From the NCBI GenBank assembly GCA_036346395.1, contig CM070609.1, forward strand, positions 27,354,223 to 27,418,222: DNA of 64,000 bases, given 5' to 3'. Positions 1-11,813 of the stretch are shown in pieces (within the stretch, counting starts at the first letter, position 1; every line of letters begins with the position of its first letter). Made by a program: the position numbers and the translations under genes. The notes beneath the pieces were generated by a model. It did no database searches, was not told where the DNA came from, and saw only the letters and a list, made by a program, of their open reading frames with translations. The DNA comes from Hsuehochloa calcarea (lineage: Eukaryota; Streptophyta; Magnoliopsida; Poales; Poaceae).

Positions 1-1183
1 GGACCGTGAGGGAAGCATATCATCTGCCGTTCCTATTATAACGGCACCACCATGCCTTTACTCGCATCCAACCGTTCTTTTGTAATGGAGCGATGAGATT
101 TCAGGAGCCTTCCACTGCATGTTCGATACAGCGGCTCCTTCTTCCACCTGAACTCTGCAACTACAAGGGGAAGGGATCTCTCTCTCTCTCTCTCTCTCTC
201 TCGCTCGCTCTAAAATCTGCAAGAACATTACATGTTTGATCTCAGACAAGTCAAAGTTGTTCCTAAGAAACGAATTTTCTTCACAAAGCCAGTAAGCACG
301 CAGTTGTACACTTGTGCGGATCACTGAATTTGGCAGCCATGGTTGTCGGCGGCTCAGTGCGTCAGCAGATCACAAGTCAGGTGATTTGGTCGGAACTCAA
401 AACAAGGTGAATTTTTTCATGCTGTTGCTGTTCTGCCCCAGTGGCAAGTCTGAAGCAAGGCAAGAGTACAGGTGCTGCGCACGGCAACGGCGATTCGTAG
501 GCCAGCGGCAGAGCGTGAATTGCAAATATCTAATTAGGACAGCTTGTTTTTTTTTTGTCCGTCTACACAGAATTTAATTGTTTTCTATGTTAAAAAAACT
601 ATCACATTCTAAAAATTTATTTATAACTTCATTATACATAAATTGCAATAAATTATTTATGTAATTTTGGTTTTTGATCACTGTAATTATTCTTGAAAAT
701 TTTAATAACTCATATTTCTGTCATATGATTTAAAATCTCACATGTAATTTGGGAGGTTAAGCAAAAATAAAATTAAAATTAAAATTAAAATTATATACCA
801 ATAAAATACAGTAATATGGTGAATCTATTATGTTCAAAAAAATCATAATAAATTTGGACCCAATTCGTGAGATGGGACAAAGTGCAAATCACAGAGTATA
901 TCGGACGAATGAAAATTTAACTATTATGATTTTTTTTACAGTACATTAACAACACGAATCTTATAACACATGGAACGAACAAAAAGTAACAGTTTTAACT
1001 TCAAAAAACTTTCAAAAGTTATATAACAATACTTTTTTCCTTCAGGTTCCAGGACGACTCCATTGATGAGAGAAAGGCAGGACTCTAGTACAACGAGTAA
1101 TCTTGCCCGTTGGCTTGCAAAGAGCGGTTGGATGTGGGTAAAGGTAAGATGGTGCCGTAGTAATAGTAACGGCAGAGGATATG
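1..1183. other. AT-rich intergenic DNA with a CT microsatellite
   Basis: I see no gene here. A (CT)n microsatellite lies at about 178-202. The stretch 560-960 is strongly AT-rich with short A/T runs, including an AAATT-type repeat near 765-795. The short open frames in this interval have no recognisable domain and no supporting splice context. Confidence 0.5.
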
Positions 1184-3114
1184 TGTTGAACGAAACGGCG
1201 ACTAGAGAGGGTGAATATGAGCACAATCTCTTTTTCACAAAGATCGGATTCAATGCGATTTTCACTCCGATAGCTATGAGAGCTATGAAGATCAATATAC
1301 AAGCACAGCAGAAATCTTGTATTAAATCCAATCTAAACCCCGGAGCAAAACAACTAAAGCTCGATTTCCAAGTGTTGGGCGGTCTGACCTCTATGTTAAT
1401 GGCGGTCTGACCGGTCCATGGGCGGTCTGACGTCTATGTCAATGGTGGTCTGACATCCAGCCTGATGAACAGTGAAATCAGCCCAAAAACGAAGTTGTAA
1501 ATAGGTCTAACTTTTGATCTACAACTCCAAATTCGATGAAACTTGGAACACACCTTCTCTAGGATATCAGAAACCTATTCCAATTAAAGATCGTGAAAAT
1601 CCTTGGTAAAGTTATGATCTTTTTCCGTTTGAGTGAAGGATGGTTCAAAACCGAGTTAAAACGAAAACTAGATCCAAAACCTTGCTCGTGGGTTAGAGAT
1701 GATCAAGATGATCCTATATGAGTTCCCACATGTCACAGCAAGCAAGATTAGAGGCAGAAACCGAAGGAAAACTTGAGAATCAAAAAACGACCCCAAAATC
1801 ACAAAATAAAGAGTAAGAACGAAAGGAGACCCATCTCAAGAAAACTTGCATAGACTGATTTATGATTTTTGATGGTTTACAGCCACTCCAACATGGAGGA
1901 CAAAACTCAATACATGAGCACACAATCAATCTCCTCTTCAAAAATCCTAATCTCTCCACTCCCTAATCTCAAAAACAAAACTAGGGTTTCAAAATAAGCA
2001 AAAGGATTGAGGCGGTGCACAGCACCCTCCCATATTTATAGTGGAGGCTAACCTTCTAGAAGAGTTTTCTATTGGGTACCCGTTAAGCACGCACACAAAC
2101 GGGTTTTAACTCACGCACGCATTTTAAAGCGTCGTCTTCATCTTTTCTTGACCTAAATCGCTTCTCCTTGTGTCGTCTTGCACCGCGGTTTAGCCAAAAG
2201 CAATCAAGGCGGTATTTTAGTGATATTACCAAAATACCCCTTCTCGATCCTTCTCCAAAGACCGAGTCCAATCTTCATGAAGCAGTTTCATGCTTCGCCA
2301 CGTGTAGGTTGATCAACGGTTTTCATCATATCGGCAAGTCTCTCTCATCCGGCTCCCACCGAAACCAACATGGCACTTGCACCGATCCCCGCGCCGCTTG
2401 ATACAACCCGTCGCACCGAACTTCCCGTTCGGTCATCTTTGTCCATTTTACGCCATGCTCGAATCCATAGACTTCACCCAGCATCCTCGATCGTTCTGAA
2501 CCTCAACTCTCAAACCTAATCCCGATCATCCTCGCCGTTGACCGTCGTTGATCTCCAAGCAACATGCACAACAATAGACCAAGAAATCGATTCCGAGAAC
2601 AAGTTCTTCGCAACTTGACTCACGTTAGTCAAAACATGCATTATGCAACACATATGCACTGAAACCCATGAACTTGACTCAACAAACAAGTATTGCCACT
2701 ACAAAAACAGACGAAATAAGTGAAAACCAGTCAAACCGCCATTCAATGGCTGGTCTGACCACCCCCATGGCTGGTCTGACCACCCAGCCAAGGACTTAGC
2801 CAATTTTCAGCACTTGAAATCCGAAATCTCTCTGGAAATTTCAAACGAATAGATCTTTTGACTGGAAACTCTAAAAATTATGAGACCAAGTGTATGAGAA
2901 CCCTCTCTCTTGCCTACACCCTCTATTTTTGACCCAGCTCCAAATTCCACTATTTATATCTAACCGGTCCGACTGTCAGAGGTGGCCGGTCAGACCGCCT
3001 ATGACCTGACAGCATTGGATTTTTACCAAAAACACGTGATTCGACAAACCTTTAAAGTCATTACCAATTATAACATCATCCTAAGATCATGAGTATATCC
3101 CCGTGATATCTACA
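1184..3114 (-). mobile_element. Ty1/copia solo LTR (same family as 18217-19968)
   Basis: A 1931-bp LTR on the minus strand, flanked by a perfect 5-bp target-site duplication ATATG at 1179-1183 and 3115-3119. It begins TGTTGAACGAAACGGCG on the plus strand and ends TCTACA. It aligns along its length with the LTR at 18217-19968: the conserved CACCTTCTCTA-type block, the segment around CTATTTATAGTGGAGGC (a TATA box when read on the minus strand), and the terminal block CATCATCCTAA. No primer-binding site or coding sequence adjoins either end, so this is a solo LTR left by LTR-LTR recombination. It contains repeated GGCGGTCTGACC-like motifs at 1378-1455 and 2733-3000. Seen: termini, TSD and homology. 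Inferred: solo LTR formation. Confidence 0.85.
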
Positions 3115-4915
3115 ATATGCTTCCTTTGTATTCATGCATAGCATAGTAGCTCCCCCATGTTAGGCAATATTACGAGAATGAACAAAATAGTTACGTGGAA
3201 CACACGGTGGACGATATGTTTGCTGAAGAAAGTTTCTTCCATCAAGAAAATCTCTCAGCTTAGCTTTAAACCGACTCGCAAAACTTGACATTAGCATTGC
3301 TTTTATTCTTGTACATGAGCGATCTGCTAGTCAGGGGATGTGACCTTTTCTTATGCTCCGAGGGAGTTTTTGTAAACTTGAAATATACTGATGCAGAAAA
3401 CAAAGAATGCGCATAATAGAAAATGAAGCACACAAAACACGTAGAGAGAATATACAAAAAAAAAAATTATTTACTTAGGAGTTTGTTGATATATGCAAAC
3501 AAATATAGAATAACACCAAATAGTGCATAATTATATCATTTTGAAATTTAAAAATAGACACCAACCTAGGTAAGTACCACTATAAAAAAAATCACTTCGT
3601 CAACAGCTCAATGCACCACTCAAAACTTTTAGCTTTGGAAAACATCATTACAAATTTAAAATGCAATCCTTGCCCTTGCCACTTCGTCACCTTTAACCTT
3701 TTCACTTCACCACCAACTACCTTTCCCTTCTTGCCAATGACCATCCCACCCACAAGCTTAACCCTAAACAAGCTCTACCGCCTCCATGTCACCATGAATA
3801 TATAGCTGAATGTGAATGCTTATAAATTGTTTCTATATATATAGTGGTATGTTAGAAAGCAAAAATTTAGTGATATGTTGGGAAAAATTGGCATTTCAGT
3901 GGTGGTATAGATATAATTTTCCGTTAAAAATATGCTCGCATTTGCACTTTATCGTCATGCCTTAATATATTCTTTATATGGCATTTACATTATTTTTGGA
4001 CATTTAATGTCTGAATACCTGGATTATCTATTATATCTGCAGGAGTGTAAAGTTCAAAACCAACATAATTTTGCATGAAAACACACCATAAATACTTAAG
4101 CAAGCCATCCCATGTAACCATTTGACACATCTTCATCAAATAAATATGGTTATTATCTGAACTTTCTCAATGGGAAATGTTATAATTTGAAGATACTAAG
4201 ATAGTTACATTTCCATTTAGTTGTCAAGGTATGGGTATAGCAAAGTTGCATTCTTATTGCAAGTTGTTAATTGACTAGTTAATAAAACGTTTCTGTACAT
4301 CCTTGGCAAGAATATTTTCAGGATTCAATGAACAATGCATAGATCCAAGACCATACTAATTGGGGACTGGGGAGAAATTGTAAGATGTTTCTGAAAGGAA
4401 TGTACTGAATCCGCTGATAATTCAATTGGCATTAATGGTAAATTGTGCTCAAAATGTTGTCCAAATTAAACAGCCATAGAAAGTAGAAACATCTCAATAG
4501 TCCAATTTAACACAACTGAATAAGTAAATCAATAAATTACGATAATGACAATCAAACTAACACATATTTACACCACACTAATGTTCATGTATAAAACGAT
4601 CATAGAGGAAATGCTCGCTAAGGCAACAGAGATAAGTTTCAACAGCTTCCAACAACATTACTCAAATCAAAATTGTTCCAATGACACACTAGTCCTCAAA
4701 AGATCAACTAGATGAACATCAAGTAAACAACATAACCTCATAAGTTACTCAAGGGCTAAACAGGCATCCTCCATCACAACATAACCTCATAAGTTACTCG
4801 AGGGCTAAACAGGCATCCTCCATCAACAATGACAATAATTGAAATCAGGGAATACAATAAAAAATCAAGTCCTCAATCAAATTAATTTGAAGAATAAATC
4901 ACACAGCGTCTCCTT
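3115..4915. other. AT-rich DNA downstream of the F-box gene
   Basis: No gene is supported here. The sequence is AT-rich, with no coding frame above about 65 codons and no recognisable domain. The right part (about 4500-4915) is likely 3' flank or 3' UTR of the minus-strand F-box gene that stops at 4916. It contains the 49-bp tandem duplication listed separately. Confidence 0.5.
4727..4824. repeat. 49-bp tandem duplication, two copies
   Basis: Copy 1 is 4727-4775 and copy 2 is 4776-4824. They differ at one base (CTCAAGGG versus CTCGAGGG). The pair sits 92-189 bp beyond the stop codon of the minus-strand F-box gene, so it may be transcribed as part of its 3' UTR. Near-identity indicates a recent duplication. 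Confidence 0.9.
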
Positions 4916-6391
4916 TTATTCAATCCGCACTTTCTTGTAGTTCATGTATTTGAACTTACATATCTCCTCAAAGAAATCATCAGCAGCGTCATGGCAATTT
5001 TTCATCTGCGAGATTCTGATTACCATTGTCTGCAGCTTAACGCTATACTTCACAAGCGACTCGAGAGTGTTCAGCTTCTGTTCAGCATTGAGAGGCGAGC
5101 GCACAGTGATCAAAACCTCTTCCAAGCAAGGGATGAAGAATCTTGAATCCAACTGCAAGGAAAAATCAACAGGAATTAGCCATATGGTCACACCTATACC
5201 AATCTTTGGTACAATCTACAATGTTCTTTGGTACAATGTTGCAATACAGCAATAGACATGCCATGCCACTCACGTTTTTCAGGCTATTTTTCTGGCACAG
5301 AGCGGCAAACATAGCACCATGGATCTCAAACTTGCAGAGCTTTGGGTGGCTGTTGAAGAAGTCGACTAAATCAACCTCCGGGAACGGCTGGAGCGCATCA
5401 AAGTCACCACAGAATTCAATCTTCATCACCAGGTGCTTCACCTCGGTCGCGCACTGCAGCACCGAGCCGACCGCGGCCCAGCTCCACTGGACACCGCGCA
5501 GCGAGAGATGTTCCAGATCTGGAAGGTTCCCAGTGTCCACCTTGTACAACCTCCCTGCAACATGTCATCACAACATAACACATTGCATCCGAACAACACA
5601 AACTACCTTGCAACACTATGACAGTATGGTTAAGGATTTGAGGTATGTTGCGCACCGGTGCTCTTGGCGATTGAGAGGCGGCGGAGGCTGTGGCCACCGC
5701 GCAGAGTGATCCAGGTGAAGCCCTGGACCTCGAGTGACTCGACGCGGGGCGCAGCGAGCAAGAGCGAGCAGTTGCCAGCGCCGAGGAAGTCGAGCCGGCA
5801 CCGCTCGAGCAGGGAGAGCTCGATGGACACAGCGCCGGAGCAATCACAACCAAGCAGCGACAGGTCGGTGAGGTTGGGGCACGCGGCGACGGCGTCCTTC
5901 ACCGCGCTGTCCCGCAGCGGCGCGCCGACGATCTCCAGCACGCGGAGCCGCTCCAGCCGCCCCCACGCCGGCGCGGCCGTGAGCGGCACACCCCAGAGCC
6001 TCAGCTCTTCCAGGCCCGTGGCCAGGCCAATGCAGTCCAGGTGGCCGCCGTCCGCCGCCTTGTCGGCGGCGGCGTCCATCCGCAGCTCGAGCACCCGCAG
6101 CGAGGCGCTCCGCAAGGCGAGCCAGGCGGGGAGGCGGGCCATGGAGAAGGGACAGTAGATGACCAGCGCCCTGAGCCGCACGACGGCGGCCACCATCCGC
6201 CCGATGGCCTCATCCGCCGCGCCCCCCGCCGCGGCGGTCGCGTCGAAGGCGTTCCGGGGGAAGAAGAGCGCCGGGAGGTACGGCACGCAGTCGCGCCAGC
6301 GGCGGCAGACGCAGGCGCACGCCGCCACGTCGCGGACGTTGCTGAGCATCGACAGAATGTGCAGCACGACGCCGTCCGGGACGGAGTTCAT
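4916..6391 (-). CDS. F-box/LRR-type protein, three exons, 417 aa
   Basis: Exons on the minus strand are 6391-5656, 5554-5274 and 5152-4916. Donors are GTGCGC and GTGAGT; both acceptors end GCAG. Exon phases (1, then 0) join into one 417-codon frame ending at 4916-4918. Residues about 3-45 form an F-box (PDGVVLHILSML, then VCRRWRDCVPYL). Afterwards come irregular leucine-rich segments with L..L.L spacing (LRVLELRM, LEELRLWGV, LTDLSLLGC, LEHLSLRGV, LEEVLITV). F-box proteins of this kind are substrate receptors of SCF (Skp1-Cullin-F-box) ubiquitin ligases; the target cannot be read from the sequence. The start is the longest in-frame ATG; upstream lies a GGC-repeat leader. Exon 1 is very GC-rich, typical of grasses. 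The product could be an FBD-type rather than a canonical LRR F-box protein. Confidence 0.85.
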
Positions 6392-6947
6392 CCCCGCCGC
6401 CGCCGCCGCCGTCGCATTCCATGCGCTCGACGAAACGCCCGCACAAACTCAACACAAGAAGACGATGGATCGGGTGGATTTACATCGATGAGCACGTGAG
6501 TGTGGGACGCGTGGGGGGATAGTGGGGGTTTGAAATTTGAAACGGGGGAGGAGCCCGCTCGTCGGGAGGGGGAGTTTTGAAATTTCGGCCACCGTTCGCT
6601 CGGATTCGGGAGGTTTCGCAGAGTTTGAAACAGGGCGAGGGTTTGAGACTTTTGAGGGTTTTCTTTGCTGTTTTTGGAGGCGGCGGCGGCGGCGGCGGCG
6701 TGTTGTGCTAGATGCGAGGATGGGGAGAGACTTTGCATGCCGTATCCTGGGTCTGGGCCGTGGGCTTCGACCGGTTGTCGGGGCTTCGTGGCTTGTCTCT
6801 CATGGGGTTTTTGCTCTGATTTGGTGTTGCGCCGGTTGGTCAAGTGCTGGATATGTAATGATGGGCTACATGATGCCTTCTTCGAGAAACGTCTCTAGTT
6901 TGAAGAATTGTTTGTGTGTGTGTGTGTGTGTGTGTGGAGGTGGAATT
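6392..6947. promoter_or_regulatory. 5' leader/promoter region of the F-box gene with SSRs
   Basis: This interval lies upstream of the minus-strand F-box gene. It holds GC-rich CGCCGC repeats at about 6394-6412, a second GGC repeat at about 6678-6703 and a (GT)n tract at about 6909-6936. GGC repeats near the leader are common in grass genes. I see no unambiguous TATA box on the minus strand. Overlapping open frames here are low-complexity products of the repeats. Confidence 0.4.
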
Positions 6948-7401
6948 TGTCAGGACCTAAGATTAGTCCGAAACTTAGTTGCAATCTGGTATTTTTTGAT
7001 GAATTAGATAAGAACTACACGAACTAAGAGCACTCTAAGGAGGCTAGGGTTTATATTGATCGAAAGATAGAGCTAAAGTTCGGTTAGAAGGCTATATATA
7101 TATAGCCTGGAGTTTAGTTAAAACATAATGACAACAGATGAAATTAAACAGTAATTGACAAAAGCTACAGTTTGGTAATGAGTGTGTGGTAATTTCAAGT
7201 AATCAAATTGGAGCCGTTGGATTGACGGTCATGCTGTCACCGCCTGAGTTTGCGCGCGCTTTCTCCTGACGTGAAGTTGGCGCCAAAGTCTACTTACACG
7301 AGCCACCGTTAGATCTTCGTAACTCTCCCCCGCTAACATCTCATCTATTAACTCCAATACCAATTCAATTAAAACATACCTAAGGCTTTTAGTTCTTGAC
7401 A
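6948..7401 (-). mobile_element. Short solo LTR (454 bp), TRIM/copia-like
   Basis: It starts TGTCAGGACC and ends TTAGTTCTTGACA, giving TGTCA...TGACA termini. It is flanked by GAATT (6943-6947) and TAATT (7402-7406), a 4/5 target-site duplication. At 7091-7108 there is a perfect palindrome GGCTATATATATATAGCC that supplies a TATA box on either strand; minus orientation is assumed because the other LTRs nearby share it. No coding sequence is attached. The family is not identified. Confidence 0.6.
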
Positions 7402-8044
7402 TAATTGTTGTGTTTTGTGGTATCTAGAAGTGTGCAAATTCGAAGGATCTATATTTGGGTTAGGGTCACTATGATTCTTGTACATAACATAGAAGGATAA
7501 TCGTTGTTTGAATTATTTCCATTCTGAGATCTTCGTATAGCATATTTCTTCTGGAGCGAATATAAATGCAACAAGAGCAACACTTCTCTTATCTTAACTA
7601 ATAAAAGAAGGGGTTTACCCCCGTCCATCCGGGATCGTCTCACCCCTCGTACAAAAAAATCTAACAAACCCCGCGCGCACTGGACCACCGTGTCAGCCAA
7701 AAAAAATCATCGTCCCTCCCCCTCCCTCATTCTCTCCGTCCATCTATTCCCTCTCTCCCCAACTATTCTCTCTATCCCCCATCCAGTCTCCACTATCGAC
7801 ACCACCAGGGCACTGGAGCTACCTGAGTCTCTACCACTGCCACTTGATTCATCGCTACGCCGCCGCCATGAGGTTGATTAGCGACAACAACCTCCAGATC
7901 TAAAGCTGCGAAGGCGGTTCTAGTTCTCGAGTGGCAACTCCTGGCGTCGCGGGTGAAGGCGCAAGCGGAGGCACCGGGCTGGTGTTGAGGTCGTCGTGGC
8001 ACTGTGATCCCGGTGTTGAGATCGTCGTTGTTAGTGGTGGCGCT
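7402..8044. other. Unclassified CT-rich then GC-rich sequence
   Basis: No supported gene. 7590-7700 contains a AACTAATAAAAGAAGG-type start followed by CT-rich sequence, a look seen in some grass Helitrons and Pack-type elements, but I cannot see both ends. The segment 7545-7592 resembles 27535-27580 (GGAGC, then ACAAGAGC, then ACTTCTCTTAT), so a shared repeat is likely. Confidence 0.3.
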
Positions 8045-8166
8045 TGTCAGCACCCTGGGTATGCAACCCCGGGACCCTATATGTATTATGAACTAGTCCC
8101 AGATCAGTAGCTAGCTCACACAGTTGCAACATCGATGTTATCATATCCATACAACAAAGTAGCTAA
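8045..8166 (-). mobile_element. 122-bp LTR-end fragment, relative of the adjoining long LTR
   Basis: It begins TGTCAGCACCCTGGG and aligns with the 115 bp that start again at 8167 with TGTCAGAACCTGAG; both contain CTAGTCCCA, GATCAGT and GCTAGCTCACACAG. Two related LTR ends therefore lie head to tail, most simply because one family member inserted just inside the end of another. Confidence 0.6.
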
Positions 8167-8713
8167 TGTCAGAACCTGAGATTAACACCCCAAATCCTCT
8201 GTGCATTTCTAAACTAGTCCCATGATCAGTGGCTAGCTCACACAGTAAACAAATATGGTAACATCCATAATCGCAAAGATTTATTAATAAATGTCAGACT
8301 TGATTACCATAAAGGCTTACAAGCCAACAAATAAGAACACAACATAACATAAATGAATAGTAGTAGAGCCCAGCTAATCTGTCATAGGCAATCGACTGGG
8401 GTAGCGGCCTAGTCGTCGAGTTCTTTGACAGCGCGAAGTACTTCTTCTCTGAAATTTATTTGCATTAAGAAAGGGTGAGCACAACCAACCGTTCTCTGCA
8501 AGTTACACCCAATAACATATTTTAATCCATGCAAGGATTCATCAAAGGAGGACTTATATGGCTTAGTTTGCATAAAGCGACATTTTTCGTTTAAATATTC
8601 ATACTAAGTTCTAAAACAGTTTATTCTATAACTAAAATTCATTTTCTAAATATCAAATTTTATAGTGAAATAACATTCATCAACGAGTGGTGAAGGATAT
8701 CTTCCTATCACAA

Positions 8714-10371
8714 TGGCATACCGCCCAATTTTCCAGTTAGATACAATTGAAGGGATCTCGGCAATGCTACGATAGCACAAACAAAAATTACCGTGCAACC
8801 AAGGAACCACCGCTAGTAATAGATCACGACATTACCGCTAGATACGTCGACTCGTAGCGGAAGTAGAGTCGTTGTCGCGAGTTGATGCAGCCGTAGTCGT
8901 ACTCACGACGTGTCTCCTCCTTCGAGTGGTCGTACTCGCCACACGTCTGCTCCTCCGAGTGGTCGTACTCACCACGCGACTTCTCCTCCGATTCCGGTGA
9001 TCGTCACGAGTTGCGGATCGTCCTAGTGCTGATGCTTCGCAACAACACCTCCGAAGTATCCACGCGTACGGGGCAGGATCACCACGCGCTGGAGTGCTAT
9101 CACCGGCAGCGTGGTTAAGCAGGCGTGGCTATTAGGGTTTCGGGAATTCTTCCAAAGATCATCATCTATACCACCCCATGCCACCACCCCTCTTTATATA
9201 GGCATCAATGATGGGTCTCGACCTTGAGGCCCATTAGGAACTCGAAGCCTATACGAAGTCGGATCACCATCCAAATCAAATCCTAGCCCTTTAAGTGTGT
9301 GACCCTACAGGTTCATGTGTAATCGGTTATGACTCGAAAACTCCTTTTCGACCACTAGTCGTTAGCGGTACATAGCAGCACATAACGATTCCCAAATACA
9401 CATAGAATATATCAGACGAACCTTGATGTAATATGATCTATGACCAGGTCCTCATCACTTACGATCAGTTCGTATCTCCATACGACCAGATCGTATTTGG
9501 TCCCGATCAGTTCGTAACTCCTTACGACCAGGTTCTTACCATTCTGCGATTACGTTCGATCAGTCTACGACCAGCTCGTATCTCCATACGACTAGTCCGT
9601 AACTAATCGAACTAAGCGACCTACTCAGCATTCTCCCTTTGCCTCACGATGTTTGGTTGAATTCCAGGTGAGATGTAGTGTCATCCATGGACTGTTCAAT
9701 ACTTTCTTGATCGAGTGTCGGATAACTTCATGTGGTCGACACTTCGACCACTAGTAGCATGACTATGCACTTTATTTATCCGATCACCACGAGGGGCCTA
9801 GAGATATCTCTCCTGTTATGTTAGGAGGGGCAAATCCCATCTCGACCAGTCACATCTATCCGCATGTTTCATAGCATACCCGAAAGCTACCATTATAACT
9901 ACCTAGTTACGAGTAGCGTTTGGCAACCCCTAAGAGTACTATTATACATGTAGGGAACCATACTGAGCTCGGGTCTAAGGATTATACGTCATCATTTCTA
10001 GAGACCAACTAATAACACATAGATTCGTAACAATCTCAATAGTGTCTCGATAATGGTTCTATCTAGCCCTATGTTCTCTAACATGTGCTCACATTATTGA
10101 TTCGATATCCATATATCCATGATCGGTGAAACAAGGTCAACAATCAATACATGTGCTAGTCATTGAGTCACTGGTGTTCCGACCAATGACCTCTGACCAG
10201 GGATACATTTAGAATGACATCATATAAGTTAAAGAGTTCTACCAACAAGTCACATACTTATTGATCTATAACAAATGATTCATTCAAGGAACACGATAAC
10301 ATATTATCAAAATCATAAACATAATGAAATATCATCATCTCTATGATTGCCTCTAGGGCATATTTCTAACA
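8714..10371 (-). mobile_element. Angela/BARE/RIRE1-like Ty1/copia solo LTR
   Basis: Read on the minus strand it begins TGTTAGAAATATGCCCTAGA, the well-known start of Angela/WIS/BARE-1/RIRE1 LTRs. It also contains a family-like AAGTGTGTGACCCTA segment and a TATA box (CTTTATATAGGC at 9191-9202 on plus). Termini are TG at 8714 and CA at 10371, with ACAA on both sides (8710-8713 and 10372-10375); the fifth TSD base is ambiguous. Length (1658 bp) suits the family (about 1.7-1.8 kb). No primer-binding site or coding region follows, so it is a solo LTR. It interrupts the long LTR of copy A. A GTACTCGCCACACGTCT-like motif is repeated at about 8890-8980. Confidence 0.8.
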
Positions 10372-11574
10372 ACAATATCCAAAATTATTTCATAAAGTCT
10401 TTGAAAATAAAACCAAAATCTAACTATACTTTTGCTTTGCTATGCATGTCCATGACCGTGGACATGGCTATTTCGAATAGTTTTTACACTCTGCAGAGGT
10501 TGTACAACTTTACCCACACAACATGATTTCTTTAGTTTGTTTGACATTTGTCGATACCACTACTCATTACCTTAGGCAAGCAGTCTAGAGCACGTGTTAA
10601 GTACTTTACAATGCACTATCCCACCATAGTCCTGCGTCGCTAAGGTTTCGCTTCCGTTGGATAGAAACCCGCCAGACTTAAGCCCCCTCTTGGGCCGTAT
10701 GGGAATACATAAAAGTGGGTCATAAAGACACTCACACAACCGGATGGCACAACCACGGTGACATGATACAAACTATTTAGCCAGATCCTGCCCACACAAG
10801 ATTTATGGTAGTACGATGAGACTTAGCAAGATGCGATTTGAAGACCGGTCATTAACTAACTTGGGCGACTTCCAATAAAACCCTCAGCCTCAATCATGTA
10901 AATGAATCGATCCCATGCATAAACATGCACCTATCCAAACATCCATTTCATCCAAATCCAAACCAATTTTTATTTTATTTTTCAAGTTAAATCATTTTAC
11001 AAAATGTCTATGGTAAAAGCAATACAATAGCATCAAGTTAAATCATAGTTGAATATTTGGCTAAAGTCCCCCAATTTAAATAATTTTGATCTAAGCTTGT
11101 CTAAGCATAAACTTTTGCAACGAGTCTAGTTCATACTAATGTACCAACTAGATTTTCACTACAACATCAAGGTATGGCTACTTCAACAGCAACATTTGTA
11201 TATACAAAGGAATTGGGAATAACTATAATTTAAAATAGGGATTTAAATAGCTTGAATATCAATACGCATGCAATAATAATTTAAATAGAATTTAAATAAT
11301 TTAAAATATTGGGAGTCAAATATGATCAAAGATGTAACTTGCATTTCTTATTTAGTTGTTGCTCTTTAACGGCGTCGAAATCTGGTTCTCCGAAGTCATC
11401 GAAATCTACACGCGAAAATAAGCCAAATTCAAATAAAATTCAATAAACTCCAAATTGAATAACTCCAGTATAGATAGCTAGATCTTGATTTTAGATGAAT
11501 TTATAAATTTGAATCACTCAAATCGGAGCTCGAACGAAGATGAACATGCTCTCAAAAGTTTTGAAATCACATGG

Positions 11575-11813
11575 TCCAAAGGGGGTTCGACTAGTTGGAA
11601 GGTTTCGACTACCTGGTCGAAAGAGGTTCGACTGTAGGTGGTCAGAAGGAGGTTTCGACTACTTGGTCGGAAGGAGGTTCGACTACAAGTAGTCAAAAGG
11701 ATGTTCGACTACAGCCGGTCGGAAAGAGGTGTCGACTACAGGTGGTCGGAAGGATGTTCAACTACAGGTGGTCGGGAGGAGATTTCGACTAGTTGGTCGA
11801 AGAAGGTTCGAAT
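11575..11813. repeat. CGACTAC minisatellite, array A
   Basis: Degenerate tandem units of the type GGTTCGACTACAGGTGGTCGG, alternating with GGTTTCGACTACTTGGTCGG; the full period is about 40-50 bp. The array is interrupted by the hAT MITE at 11814 and resumes briefly at 12263-12290. It lies in the long LTR upstream (minus sense) of its TATA box. The same minisatellite, longer, is found in copy B. Confidence 0.85.

Noticed and set aside
5658..6499. Long plus-strand ORFs opposite the F-box gene
   Set aside because: They are antisense shadows of GC-rich exon 1; the minus-strand frame has F-box and LRR motifs and consistent splice sites.
11575..11813. CRISPR-like repeat array
   Set aside because: Units are contiguous and degenerate with no unique spacers, no cas genes, and the context is a plant LTR; it is a minisatellite.
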